Of a stretch of 64,000 nt of DNA, positions 1 to 11,136 are shown piece by piece. Every line of letters begins with the position of its first letter. The first letter of the stretch is position 1. Source of the stretch: Cervus elaphus. Lineage: Eukaryota; Chordata; Mammalia; Artiodactyla; Cervidae. The position numbers and the translations under genes are program-made. The stretch spans positions 54,231,501 through 54,295,500 of the forward strand of contig NC_057847.1 of the NCBI RefSeq assembly GCF_910594005.1, written 5' to 3'. The notes beneath the pieces were generated by a model that had not been told where the DNA came from, searched no databases, and worked only from the letters and a program-made list of their open reading frames with translations.

Positions 1-574
1 TAATGTTACATTTTAATTTTTGTTTTAAAAATTAGGTATCTGAATTAAACTTGTTTATATTTAATGTGCTTTAATATTGTTAATTCTTAATATTACTTTT
101 TGAATTGTGAAGCCCTTAAATATTAATTTTATCATACAAGGGGAGAGGAAAGCAATAAATGTCAAGAGATTAAGTGAAGAAATCAGTTGTATATAATACA
201 GTAAAATCCTAGAGTCGACACATACTGGTGAGTGTTAGCTGCTTGGTTCATGTGTTTCTTTATTGGCATTGGGGACATAATCTTTTGAAACCATCATTGT
301 AAAAGTGAAGATGTCATTGTAAAACTTAAGATTTTGACAATAAGAACGTTCTTCAATATGGGAAGCTTGTTGAATTTCTCATAAAACCACAAACCATAAA
401 CCTCTCTTGGAGAAAATCACTTTTGAAATGATCTGACATGGTTTAAAGAAAAGGTGGGTCCTTCTGGTTTATGAGCAGGAGAGCCATTGCATTGTATTTC
501 AATGTTAAACTGCACACACAAGATCTAGATTTTGAAAAGTATAGGACTTTCTTATGTAATTAATTTTAAAATGA

Positions 575-2085
575 TTCATTATACAATCAATTTAAAGATA
601 ATGACTTTAATTTTTAGAGCAGTTTTAGGTTCAGAAAAATTGAGTGGAAGTTATAGAGGATCTCTCCTCCCTATCCTCCCCAGCATCAGATCCCTACCAG
701 AGTGGAACCATCATTGATCCATCATTATCAACAAATGTCCTTGCTTTAAATTAAGGTTCACTCTTTGTGACATTCTAAGTATTTTGACAAATGTATACTG
801 AAACATATATTCACCCTTATAATATATAAAACAGCTTCACTGTCCTAAAAATACCCCGTGATTCACCTGTTCATCCCTCCCTCTCTCTTTCTCACAGATC
901 CCCTGACGAACCACTGAATTTTTTTAAAAATTTATTTTACTATCTCAATAATGTTGCCTTTCCTAGAATATCTTATAGTTGGAATCATACAGTATGTAGT
1001 CTTTTCACATTGGCTTCTTTTACTTAGCAATATGCATTTAAGACTATTCCATGTATTTTCATGGCTTGATAACTCATTGCTTTTTCGTGCTGAATAGTAT
1101 TCCATTGCTTGGAAGTACCGCAGTGTGTTTATCCAGTTGCCTTTTGAAGGATAGCTTGGCTGTTTCCAAGTTTTGGCAGTCTGAATAAAGCTGCTGTAAG
1201 CCTTTCTGCGCAGGTTTTTGTGTGGGTGTAAGTACTAAGGGGCTTGATCGCTGGATTATATGGTAAGAGCATATTTAGTTTTAGTTTTGTAAGAAACTGC
1301 CAAACTATTCCAAAAGAGGCTGTACCATTTTGTAGGCCTGCTACAGATGAAAGAGAGTTCCTATTACTCCACCACCTCTTCAGTATTTCAGATATTTGTT
1401 TTGGATTTTAGCCATTCTAATAGGTGTGTATTAATTTATAATTCCCTAATGTCATGTGATGTTGAACATTTTAATATACTTATTTACCATCTGTGTATCA
1501 CCTTTGATTGAATTGTTTCTTTATTGCTTTTAAGGGATTTTTTGTTTTTGTATATTTTGGATGAGTCCTTTATCAGATATTTTTTTGCAAATATTTTTGC
1601 CCAGTCTGTGCATTGTCTTCTTATTTTCTTGACAGGTCTTTTGCAGAGTGGAAGTTTTCAATTTTAGTGAAATCCAGTTTACCAGCTAACCTCCCTCCCA
1701 CCCCCCACCCCCACCTCCCCACCCCCTCATTGTGCCTTTGGTGTTGTATCTAAAAAGTCAAGATCAAACCAAGGTCATCTGCATTTTCTTGTGTATTGTT
1801 TTCTCAGTGTATTATAGTTTTGCATTTTACATGTAAACCTGTGATCCATTTTGAGCTATTTTTTGGGGGACAGGTATCATATATATCTAGATTCATTTTT
1901 TGCCTGTAGTGATCCAGTTGTCCCATCAGCCTCTGTAGAAAAAACTATTCTTCACTGGATTGCCTTTGTTCCTTTGTCAAAGATCAGTTGACTATATTTG
2001 TATGGGTCTATTTCTGGGCTCTCTTTTCTGTTCCTTTGATCTTTTTGTCTGTTCTTTCGCCAGTACCACACTGGCTTGATTACTC
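575..2085 (-). mobile_element. Old L1 (L1M-type) 3' end, 5'-truncated
   Basis: Read on the - strand, 2085-1952 encodes the ORF2 C-terminal region (SPEIDPYKYSQLIFDKG). The rest matches the well-known L1M ORF2 end and 3'UTR, including the complement of segments around GTTGGAATCATACAGTATGT (980-1000) and AATAAAGCTGCTGTAAGC (1184-1201). Many substitutions and indels show it is ancient and inactive. It includes a C-rich run at about 1690-1727. Confidence 0.85.
1688..1727 (+). repeat. C-rich low-complexity tract
   Basis: Runs of C interrupted by A and T within the old L1. Confidence 0.7.
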
Positions 2086-2904
2086 TGTAATTAATTTTTA
2101 AAATAATAATTAGTAAAATATTTAAATGTTTTTTGTTAAGATTTGTGAAGTAAGTTATCTTTAACCAATTTCTGTTATTAAGTGTGAGATGATGTATCGT
2201 GTTATTTTTAGAGGTAGATATGTTATTTGTAATCATTTTAGTAAAAATTATATACACTAGAAGCACTGTCATAATAGAAAGAAATTGTGACATTTTTACT
2301 TTAAAGATATTATACTCTTGTGCAGTAACTTGTTTTATATGTTCTGTTGGCTCTTTAATACCCATTAAGGAAATTAACTTTTTAATTATGAAATAATAGT
2401 TTAAATGTGATTATTAAAAAGTCTGGATTAATCTTCTAAAATAAAACTATCCAGTATGAGAGATCAAGATACCTGTTCTTATATTTTTTTGAAAGCTGTT
2501 TGCTTTTTTAGCATTAGGAAGAAATGATAATCACTTGCTTGAAGTATTTCATGGTGTAAGTCAATGTGTAAACCCTCTAGTTTGTGAAGCAAATTGAGCT
2601 AGATCTTAGAGGATGCTGATAAATACACGGCACATTTTTTTTTGGCTTGAGTTCTATTCAGGAGGAAAAAAACCTAACCAGTAATATAAAATAATATGTG
2701 GTGAGCACAGTGTGGGTGGCAGTGTATTAAACTCAGTAATAAGCTATAGTGGTGACTATAAGCTAATGATATCATTCAGCTAGTTTTTACTCATGGTATC
2801 TTTACCCTTGTTTGTCAGAAACACAATGAATTTACAATAAAAGCCATTATGAATTGGGATGATTGTCAGCCATGATAAGCTATGAAGAATGTATTTTTTA
2901 TATC
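2086..2904. other. AT-rich intronic sequence, nothing recognised
   Basis: No exon or known repeat recognised between the two L1M pieces. Confidence 0.5.
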
Positions 2905-3140
2905 AATTTTATTCAGGTATTATTTAGTTACAATAAACTGTACCCATTTTAAGTGGGCAATGTGATGAGTTTTCACAAAAGCACACAGTTCTGTAACTAT
3001 GACCATAATATGATTTGGAACATTTCTATCACCCCAGAAATTTCGCTGTGCTCCCTTGAAATTAACTCCACCCACTACCTATCTCAGTGTCCAGGCAATT
3101 GCTTTCTGTATTTTAGACTGGTTTGCATTTTCTAGAATTC
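2905..3140 (-). mobile_element. L1M-type 3'UTR fragment
   Basis: The phrase order (tracts around CCATTTTAAGTGGGCAATGT, TTTTCACAAAAGCACACAG and CATTTCTATCACCCC) is that of the 3'UTR of old mammalian L1, read in the same orientation as the element at 575-2085. Highly diverged. Confidence 0.6.
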
Positions 3141-4416
3141 TTAGTAGTGTGTTTTGCTAAATGCAGAAGATACATGCTCTTGAAAAATTGATGGCAAATT
3201 GACTTTTTATAAAATGAACATGTTTTATTGTATTAAAAAATTTGAGATGCTCAAATGAATTTCATTTGGTATTATTCCTAAAAGTTTGGGTTTCGAGTTT
3301 TTCTGCCTTGCCTCTTCTCTGTAATAACTTAAATCTATATTGCATGTAATTTAATATATAAAACCAACTCATGACACATTATTTTGTGGAGTAAATTATC
3401 CTTTAGTAGTTCAACTGTTATCTCCTTGTTTATAAAAGTTGGTAAATGATATAAGAAATAAAAATCTGTGGATCCTGTTCTTGTTATTAGAATTTAATAC
3501 CTTCTTTGTTTCATTCTGTTGTCACTCAACAGACAGACAGTTTAACTTTGCTGTGTGAAAGGCCGTTTGCCTTGTCCTTACGCCCTGCTGCTTGGACCTC
3601 TGGGGACAGAGTTGGGGTGGATAAAATAGCTCTTTACTTCATAACATTCTGTTCTTTGTAGCTCCTCTTACTCATATGTAGTCTATTCTGAAGCAGCAGA
3701 GAAGTAGCAGTTGATCTCATGGAGAAAATAGCCCCACCCACCAAAATGGAATATTAGATTCCTTTTATGACTAGTTTTTTTAATCAAATATACTGAACAT
3801 TTACTCCTTTTTACAGGAAAGAGTTAAGAATCTTTTGCATATTAGAATGACTGGAGTTTTCTGATTTTGCCCAGAAATGTTCTGTGTCTAGAATTTATGC
3901 TGCTTCATTTATTAGTCATTTCGAAACTAGCTCTAAATAAAAGCCAAACATTATGAAATGTTTTTTCATATTTGCTCCACCAAACATATTTAAATTTCTA
4001 GTTAATTTGGAAATCTTAAACTCACATAAAGACAAATAATCCTATTTTAAGCATATTTAATATAGTAACACTCTGGGTAACTGATGTTCTACTAATGAAA
4101 TCCTTAAGTAACTGGCATTTTGGAATGATAAGTGTGTATCTATTAAGAAATCCTGACGATCTCTGTTTAAACCCTACTTCCCCGAAGCCTTCAGAAAAAA
4201 GAAAAAAGTGTTCCAGAAGTCAGGTTGAGAGAGACAAACTATGTGGGATGGAACTAAACAGCAATTTGATAAGAACAATAAATTTGAGAACTTATATGGT
4301 GATTTATGATCCTTCTCAAAACCAGTCAATCAATATTTCCCCCCCCCCTTAAAAAAATAAAGTAATGCACAAGTTATTTTTAAAATTTCCTCATTTGGGA
4401 GGATGGTATCCAGAAG
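3141..4416. other. AT-rich intronic sequence, nothing recognised
   Basis: No supported gene or repeat. A short poly-C run lies at about 4339-4348. Confidence 0.5.
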
Positions 4417-4512
4417 CCCGAGGTGGCACTAGTAGTAAAGAAGCTGCCTGCCAATGCAGTGCTGCAGTCTGTGGGGTTGCAAAGAGTCAGACATGACTTA
4501 GCAAGCGGACAA
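4417..4512 (+). mobile_element. Bov-tA SINE with internal deletion
   Basis: The 5' head (AGGTGGCACTAGTAGTAAAG...CTGCCTGCCAATGCAG) is joined directly to the 3' part (GTGGGGTTGCAAAGAGTCAG ACATGACTTAG). The middle third, which normally carries GGCAACCCACTCC, is missing. Confidence 0.8.
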
Positions 4513-4669
4513 TTTAACCAGTCACCTGTTACTGAACATTAGATTGTTTCTGCTTTTTAGTCTTATGAAAAACACTGTCAAAACTATTCTTGTGAGCATG
4601 ATTGATTCTTTCTTTTTAGTTCTTATTTTGTTCTAATTGTTGTAAATAGCCTATTAGAAAATATGATTG

Positions 4670-4790
4670 TGGGACTTCCCTGGCAGTCCATGGTTAAGGC
4701 TCTGCTCCCGGTGCAGGAGGCATTGGTTTGATCCATGGTTGGTGAAGATCCTACATGCCACGTGGCTGAGAAAGAAAGAAAATACAGTTG
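4670..4790 (+). mobile_element. CHR-2-type tRNA-derived SINE
   Basis: Starts GGGACTTCCCTGGCAGTCCA, carries the TGATCCATGGTTGGTGAAGA box-B-like region and ends in an A-rich AAAGAAAGAAAAT tail. Possible diverged target duplication AATATGATTGTG / AATACAGTTGTG. Confidence 0.8.
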
Positions 4791-6950
4791 TGCCTTACCT
4801 ACTCTTTCCAGTCTGCTTCTGTACAGGCAACCATGTTTAACCTTTCATCTGTTTCTTCTGACTATCATGTACTGTATATTGCTAAATTACATATGTACAT
4901 ATTGTTACCTTTTGATTCATTTCTTTTGGATATTGCTTGTTGACTTTATAGTACAGACTTTGAGGATTTTTCATTTTTATACTTCCATCTTTTCTCAACA
5001 TATTACAATATTGTTAGATTACAACTTTTGGCTAACTTGCTTTTGGTGTTACATTATTATACTTTTCAGATATTATTTATAACTAAGTATTATAATGAAC
5101 TCTGATGAGAAATATGCCTTTGATTTTTTGCTTTTCATCAAGATACTAATGCTTTGTTTTTTTCATTTGTCTAGCTTCTTTGTTACTCAGTATTTCTTTC
5201 TCAAGAGCTTCCAGGAACTTCTTAATCTAATTTTCTATAAGGTGAATCATATTAGGGAATTTATTTGTTTCCATTTTTTTTTCTCGAATATATGTTTCTT
5301 GGAGACTGCCATTCTCCTTCCATCTCATTATGTAGATGTGTTCTTGTCATGTGATTTTCTTTTACTGTTAGAAATTCCCTTTGTCTTTTCCTGAATCTCA
5401 TATTGTTTTCATTTTTCTTGTCTTATTCCTATATTTTTTGTGGTATATATCTTGTCGTAATTTTCAGAGAAAGGGTACATGAGAGAAAAATATCTTTATT
5501 CAGTTTTCTCACTTGATTAAAGTGTTGCCTGAATAATTACATTTTAAATTGAAAATCACTTTCCTTCAGAATTTTTGCAGGAGTTAACACTGTCTTCCTG
5601 CTTGCAGTTGCAAAGTCCAAAGCCTTTTGATTCCTTGATTTAACCATGTAAGAAAAATAAGTGGAAGGGAGAATGTCTTGATATAAGGATATAAGGGTAT
5701 TTTTTCTTTTTTAAACTTTAAAGATGAAGAAGATGAAAAAGGGATTCAGGTGACTGCAATGTGTTTCCCTGTGTTTAGAGGATGGGGATATATAGGTCCA
5801 TGTGAGGAGAATTCAGGAAGCAGCTGAAATGGGGTAGATTGAGGCTTAATAATGGATGCTAATGGCCTGAAACTTTGCATTTGTTTTGTAGGTACTGTTT
5901 CACCTGACTCCATCAATTATATGAAACCTTCCTTGACTTAACGGTTGGCAAAATGAATGAACCTCTGATTTATCCTCTCTCAGTACTTTGTGCATGCACG
6001 CTTGTGTGTGTGTGCACACACATACGTGTTTAAGTATCGATGTGCCTTTCTTCCACATTAGAATAGATTTTTGTGTGTGGATGAGACATAATTAGGTCTG
6101 AGTGAAGGAAAGCACAGCAAGTCAGTTCTTAAAATTCATGATGGCTGGAATGCCAGTGAAAACTGGAGGATGAACAGGAGGAGGAAAGATTTAAAGGAAG
6201 AGAAAACAGAAGGTTATTGCGTTGTCCAGATTTGAAGAAATAAGCCTCTGATGTAATAGTCTACTGAGAGTGGGAGGGATTTTTTTTCCAACAGTTATAT
6301 TCTGATCATGCCCAGGGGTCTCATTATTCTTAATTTTGGAATACTATGTTATTTTTATGTATTTTGTACACATTTTGCTTTAAAACTTTTTTCTCTCTTT
6401 GAGAATAGCCTGAAACAATTTTAACTCTTGCTTTTATTAAAATTTAGAAAAAAGTGATGTTTTGGTTACCCTGTTGATATTAATGATGGTCTGAAATACC
6501 CTCTTAATTCTATTTAGTTCAAGAAAAACTCTAGAGAATTTTGGACGAAAATAATTGGTAAAAATATATTCTTATTCTAGTAGATTTATTGTTTAAGAAC
6601 GTTAATCTATTACCAAAAAGATTCTTTAGTAAGATGAATTTTGAAATATTATTAGAACTATCCTTTATTGTTATAAAAGTGACTAGTTCTTCACAAAATT
6701 TCAAAATTGAAAATAAGAGCTTTTTACCAAGCTGAGTGATTATTCAGATAGTAAAGGAATTAGTTAAATGTTTTAAATGTTGTGTTTGTGTGTTTACTTA
6801 TTGGTTGACTGCTTAAAAGTCCAAATATTTGTATTTAAAAAAATGTACCATAGAACACATTTTTGAATAGCATACTACTGATAAGTCTTTACTTTCTAAA
6901 ATGCTTTTTGTTGGTTAGTGCTCTGCTCAGAACAAGAGACTAATGTGTTT
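4791..6950. other. T-rich then AT-rich intronic sequence
   Basis: No exon recognised. Long T-rich open frames at 4735-5394 are pyrimidine-rich low-complexity translation with no family resemblance. A short TG/CA stretch lies at 6001-6025. Confidence 0.5.
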
Positions 6951-6954
6951 AGAA

Positions 6955-7165
6955 GTTATGATGCTAATTATAATTTATTAAGCCCTTACTGTAAGTCAGG
7001 CTCAGGCTCAAATATTAGTTAAGAGACACTGTCTTATTTAAAAACACCCCCTGAAGAGTTGAGTTTAGTTTATTATTACATGAGGAAATTGAAACCCAGA
7101 AAGGTTTAAGTTTCTTGCTCAAGATTATGCAGTTAGCAAGTAGCAGAGCAGGAGACATTTGTCTC
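6955..7165 (-). mobile_element. MIR SINE
   Basis: Contains the reverse-complement MIR order: TTATTAAGCCCTTACTGTAAG, then ACATGAGGAAATTGAAACCC AGAAAGG, then GCAGTTAGCAAGTAGCAGAGC. Old and diverged. Confidence 0.8.
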
Positions 7166-8567
7166 TGCTTTGTGTGTGTTTTCGTTATTATTTCTTATGA
7201 AATATTATGGCAAAGATCTTAAGGAATGTGAATCTTGTATGTGGCATCATTTGTGAATGGTATATATGCCTCCCCAGTCAGCAGATGACTGTTTTATTTG
7301 CTAATTTTTTATAGTGGATAACTTCTCTCTTTTTATTTATTTATTTATTTTTTTGATCCTTCGAAAATTGCATACCCAGCACTGGCCATTCTCTTGCATG
7401 AATGAAAAAAGCTGGGCCAACATAAGTTTATTATTTATCTAGTTTTTGCTTTTTTATATCCCATTTAAAAAATAACAATATTTTCTTTGAAAAACCCTCT
7501 GTACTTACTGAGACAACATTGGTGTCCTCATTTAATGTGTGTGATTGATAGATATAATTTTATGTTTACTTTTTATACTGCCTTATACTATTCTTTCAAA
7601 CCATGTAAAGCCTCTCCAACTGCTATTTCTCCTTAGTGAAGTATCTTAAAGAAGGAGTCGCAACATGTTTCTTCCTGAATACCCAACGGTTTAGTATTCT
7701 TTCAGATGCTTTGCAGGGCTTCAGCAAGTCGTTACAGAGAACGTCTTCAAGAGGCAATGCAGCAGGCAGAGTGCAGCGGCCGAGACACCTGTAGGGAGCA
7801 GCACACCTGCCCTCAAGCAAAAGCTAGTAATTAGTTGCTCAGATTCCCTTGCAAACTTCCCCAGTGTTGTTGCACATGAAACACAAAGATCACAGTGATG
7901 CTGTCATGAGCTTCGCACTGTTGGAGTTGTTTATGCCCATTCAATTTTTAATGTTCCTATAAGACATTTTGATGGCAACCCTGAGCCCAGAGGGATTTGC
8001 ATGCTTGATCAAACCTGTGATGATTTAAATATAGAAATAAAGAGAAACCTTTGGATTACATTGACTGTTAACTTTAAGGATGGCATTAGTGGAAAACATT
8101 AACACGATTCTGGAGGCAAAGTGGCATTTGATCAGCCTTCATCACTTTTTTGTTTCTTGACAGCAGGTATAGCTTCAGTAAATCTAAACAAGTTTTTTAA
8201 GGCGTATAGATCCAAGTGCATGTGGCTATCTGGATGGCATCGTCTGAATATTTTAAAAGATGATTTTATACCAACCACTTTTATCAAGATTGAACTACTC
8301 TCATATACCAACCTTTTAATCCTACTACATTGTTATATGCAGTTTATATTGCTAAAGAATGAGATGGTAGGAGATTGAATTTTAGTAAACTACTGTAGTA
8401 AAATATGAATTGGATATATTGGGGCCAAAGAAATTTGTTACTCAAAGTACTGGAAAGTTTTTGTATACCATTGTTTTTAATTTTAACACTATGTATATCC
8501 TAGATACTATGTGGGATAAAAACTAGTTTGCTAGGTAGGTTTTAACTCTGGGGTTCAGTTCTTTGAT
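7166..8567. other. Intronic sequence with a GC-richer patch at about 7680-7830
   Basis: No repeat recognised. 7680-7830 is richer in G+C than its surroundings and holds GTGCAGCGGCCGAGACACC. I cannot assign it. Confidence 0.4.
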
Positions 8568-8579
8568 TATTGTGTTTGT

Positions 8580-8794
8580 GTTTGTGTGTGGGTGGTTAGT
8601 CATATCCGACTCTTTGTAACCGCATGGTCTGTAGCCCACCAGGCTCCTCTGTCCATGGAATTCTCCAGACAAGAATACTGGAGTTGGTTGCCATTTCCTT
8701 CTCCAGGAGATCTTTCTGACCCAGGGATTGAACCCACATCAGTTGCCTCTCCACTGGCAGGCGGGTTCTTTACCAGCTGAGCCACCAGGGAATA
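8580..8794 (-). mobile_element. Bov-tA SINE with 12-bp target-site duplication
   Basis: Reverse complement of the Bov-tA body (GACTCTTTGTAACCGCATGG ... ACCCAGGGATTGAACCC ... CTGAGCCACCAGGGAA). Flanked by TATTGTGTTTGT at 8568-8579 and 8795-8806, an exact target duplication. Confidence 0.92.
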
Positions 8795-8806
8795 TATTGT
8801 GTTTGT

Positions 8807-10244
8807 ATAAGTTATTAATAAATAGTGTTACTAAAGATGATTCTTAAATATGTGTAGCTTGAAAAATGCTGTAATTTCTAATATCATAGCAAATTTGGTT
8901 CAGATGTATTCTAAGAAAAAAATAACTATAGCACCTCATCATTTAAGCATAGGATGGTGGATATATTAATACATGCTTTCTAAACTGGTTCTTAGAGACA
9001 AATGTGCATTGAGGAATTGTCAGATTAGAATAAAGTTAAAGAAGATGTTACACAGCCTTGGACTATCATTGACAGAGATGCTAGTGAATTCAGTCAGCCC
9101 ATTGTGCCTCATATTTTCCTGCATTAATACATAGGTAGAATCTTCCCGTGGGCTTCTGAGCATAGTTTCTTCTTTAGTTCTTCAAGAAAAGTGGAATGAA
9201 TGATGAATGAAAAAGCTCGCCTCTAGATTTTACATTTGCCTGTGTTTCTTAGCCATAAGTCAGCCACAGCATGGATGGTCCTGGGAATGCTCCACTTGTG
9301 AAATGATGTCTGATGCTACCATAGACAAAGTACTGTGTATTGTAGATGCAGAATGCTTTGGCTAGTTTACACTACATTGACTTGCAGGAATTTCACAGAA
9401 GTCATTCCTAAGAATTGACCTTTGGAATTCCTAATAACTTCATGTAAATATTGCATATAACATTTGCAGTCTGTTTCTCATATAAATGCTCCATGTGCCC
9501 TGGGTCACTATCTTATTTATCTTTTTATCCTTGATGCCTTACTCAAAGGGATCAGTCATTGTTGACTGGATCAGTGAATGACTGAGAGGACTCATTACAC
9601 TTTTTGTAATAGAAATGCCTTTTTTCTGTATACTTTTTTCCAGTATCCTTTTTCCTAGAATAAGTATCTGTGATTTGACTTTACGTTTGTACTATCAATG
9701 CGTCAAAAATATTCTGTGAAAAAAGATTTTATATTTTTACTATACTGAAGTGAAAGTTTTCTTACTCTAAGTGAGGACCCATTGAGCTTAGCTTTGCTTT
9801 CTACTTCTCTCTAACCCTTTGTTTCTCCCCCTGTTCTGGACAGACTTTTCATCCTGTTTCAAGATAAGTTGTACTTCCTCCTGGTGTCACGCTTTGGTCT
9901 CTGAGCTCCAGTCTCATGAACTTCTGAGTTTCTTCTGTTTGTGACTCACCAGTTTAGAACTAAATTATATGTGTTTCTGTATTTTGCAAAGTGTGTATCT
10001 AAATCTAGTGACTTCGTTACTGTGACTTTTAAATTTTTTAAATTTTAATCTTTTTCTTTCTGATTTATAGCAGTAGTCACACCGTACATGCTAGGTAATC
10101 TCTAGCTTTGTAGTAGAAAAATAAATTTCCCGAGAAAGTGAGAAAGACAAATAGACAGAGACTAATAGGGGAGAGGGAAAGAGAGAACACAGTAGGGAGG
10201 AGGGAGGAAGAGAAGGAGAAAGAGCAGGTCAGCATATTTTGTGA
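8807..10244. other. Intronic sequence; possible L2 tail at about 9490-9590
   Basis: Mostly unrecognised. 9490-9590 ends GGATCAGTGAATGACTGAG, which resembles a worn L2 3' end. 10135-10230 is a purine-rich (GA) tract. Confidence 0.4.
10135..10232 (+). repeat. Purine-rich (GA) low-complexity tract
   Basis: Nearly uninterrupted A/G composition (GAGAGGGAAAGAGAGAACAC and similar). Confidence 0.7.
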
Positions 10245-10418
10245 AATAGGGAAAGAGCAAGGATTTTGGAATTTGAAAAACCTGAGTTCAAATTCTGATT
10301 CTGTTTCCTTGCTTTGTAATGTTCAGTGGGTATAAATGATAGTAATACCTACCTGATAGCTTGTTGTGTTAAATTAATTAATATGTATAAAGTGCTTGTT
10401 AGTGCATTCCCTGGCATG
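10245..10418 (+). mobile_element. MIR SINE, 5' and central part
   Basis: Has the MIR order GAGTTCAAATTCTGATTCTG, a middle with TAGTAATACCTACCTGATAG, and the end CCCTGGCATGTAA. It is interrupted there by the Bov-tA at 10420 and resumes as AAGTGCTTACAAATCTTAGC at 10635-10655. Confidence 0.75.
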
Positions 10419-10419
10419 T

Positions 10420-10634
10420 AATGTGTGTGTGCTCAGTCGCTCAGCCATGTCTGACTCTTTGTGACCCCATGGACTGTAGTCCTCCAGGTTCCTCTCCATG
10501 GGATTTCCCAGGCAAGAATCCTGGAGTGGGTTGCCACTTCCTCTTCCAGGGATCTTCCCCACCCAGGGATCGAAGCCATGATGCCCACGACTCCTGCATT
10601 GGCAGGTGGATTCTTTACCACTGAGCCACGGGGG
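10420..10634 (-). mobile_element. Bov-tA SINE inserted in a MIR
   Basis: Reverse-complement Bov-tA (GACTCTTTGTGACCCCATGG at 10452-10471, CAAGAATCCTGGAGTGGG, ending CACTGAGCCACGGGGGAA). Its two flanks join into a continuous MIR 3' region, so it is the younger element. Confidence 0.9.
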
Positions 10635-10655
10635 AAGTGCTTACAAATCTTAGCT

Positions 10656-10765
10656 GACTGTATTATTTTGCAGATGAGGAAAGTGAGGCTTAGAGAGCTA
10701 AGTGGTCATTCAGTAAGTAAACTATGGAGAGTTGATTGAAACCCAGATTCTTCTTATTCTGAAGC
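10656..10765 (-). mobile_element. MIR fragment
   Basis: TTTTGCAGATGAGGAAAGTG AGGCTTAGAGAGCTAAGTGG and a following AAACCCAGATTCTTCTTATT are the reverse complement of the MIR tRNA-like half. It sits next to a + strand MIR, so two MIRs lie in opposite orientation. Confidence 0.7.
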
Positions 10766-10767
10766 TG

Positions 10768-10966
10768 TGTTTTTCAAGCATTAATCTATCTCAGAATTTC
10801 CTGAAGGGCTCATCAAAATATAGGCTGCTGGTCCTACCCAGATTTCCTGGTTCAGTAGTTCTGGGCTGGGGCCTGGGTATTTGCATTTCTAATAAGTTTC
10901 TACTGCTGCTGCTGTTGCTTCCATTGCAGGTCCAGGGACCATACTTTGAGACCCAGTACCCCTTAG
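10768..10966. mobile_element. MER5-type (hAT-Charlie) non-autonomous DNA transposon
   Basis: Contains GTTCAGTAGTTCTGGGCTGG GGCCTGGG and TATTTGCATTTCTAATAAG, and ends CCAGGGACCATACTTTGAGA, in MER5-group order. The CTG triplet run at 10904-10917 is part of the element. Confidence 0.65.
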
Positions 10967-11136
10967 CAGTGTTTCTAACCATAGCTGCATGTGTAAGAAA
11001 TCACCTGAGACCTAAAAATTATTGATGAAACCAAAGTCTCTGATCATGTGGTTTAAGTATTACCTTTTTGTTTGTTTGTTTTGTTTTAAGCCCTCCAGGC
11101 GATTCTGTTGTGTAGCCAGCATAGACTGCAGATTTT
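10967..11136. mobile_element. MER5A-type (hAT-Charlie) DNA transposon
   Basis: Left end AGTGTTTCTAACCATAGCTG with AATCACCTGAGA; right end CAGGCGATTCTGTTGTGTAG CC. These are the imperfect inverted ends of MER5A, directly following another MER5-like copy. Confidence 0.7.

Noticed and set aside
4735..5394. Two adjacent hydrophobic open frames (115 and 99 codons)
   Set aside because: T-rich sequence gives Phe/Leu/Ile-rich translations. There are no splice signals or recognisable motifs, and the first starts inside a CHR SINE.
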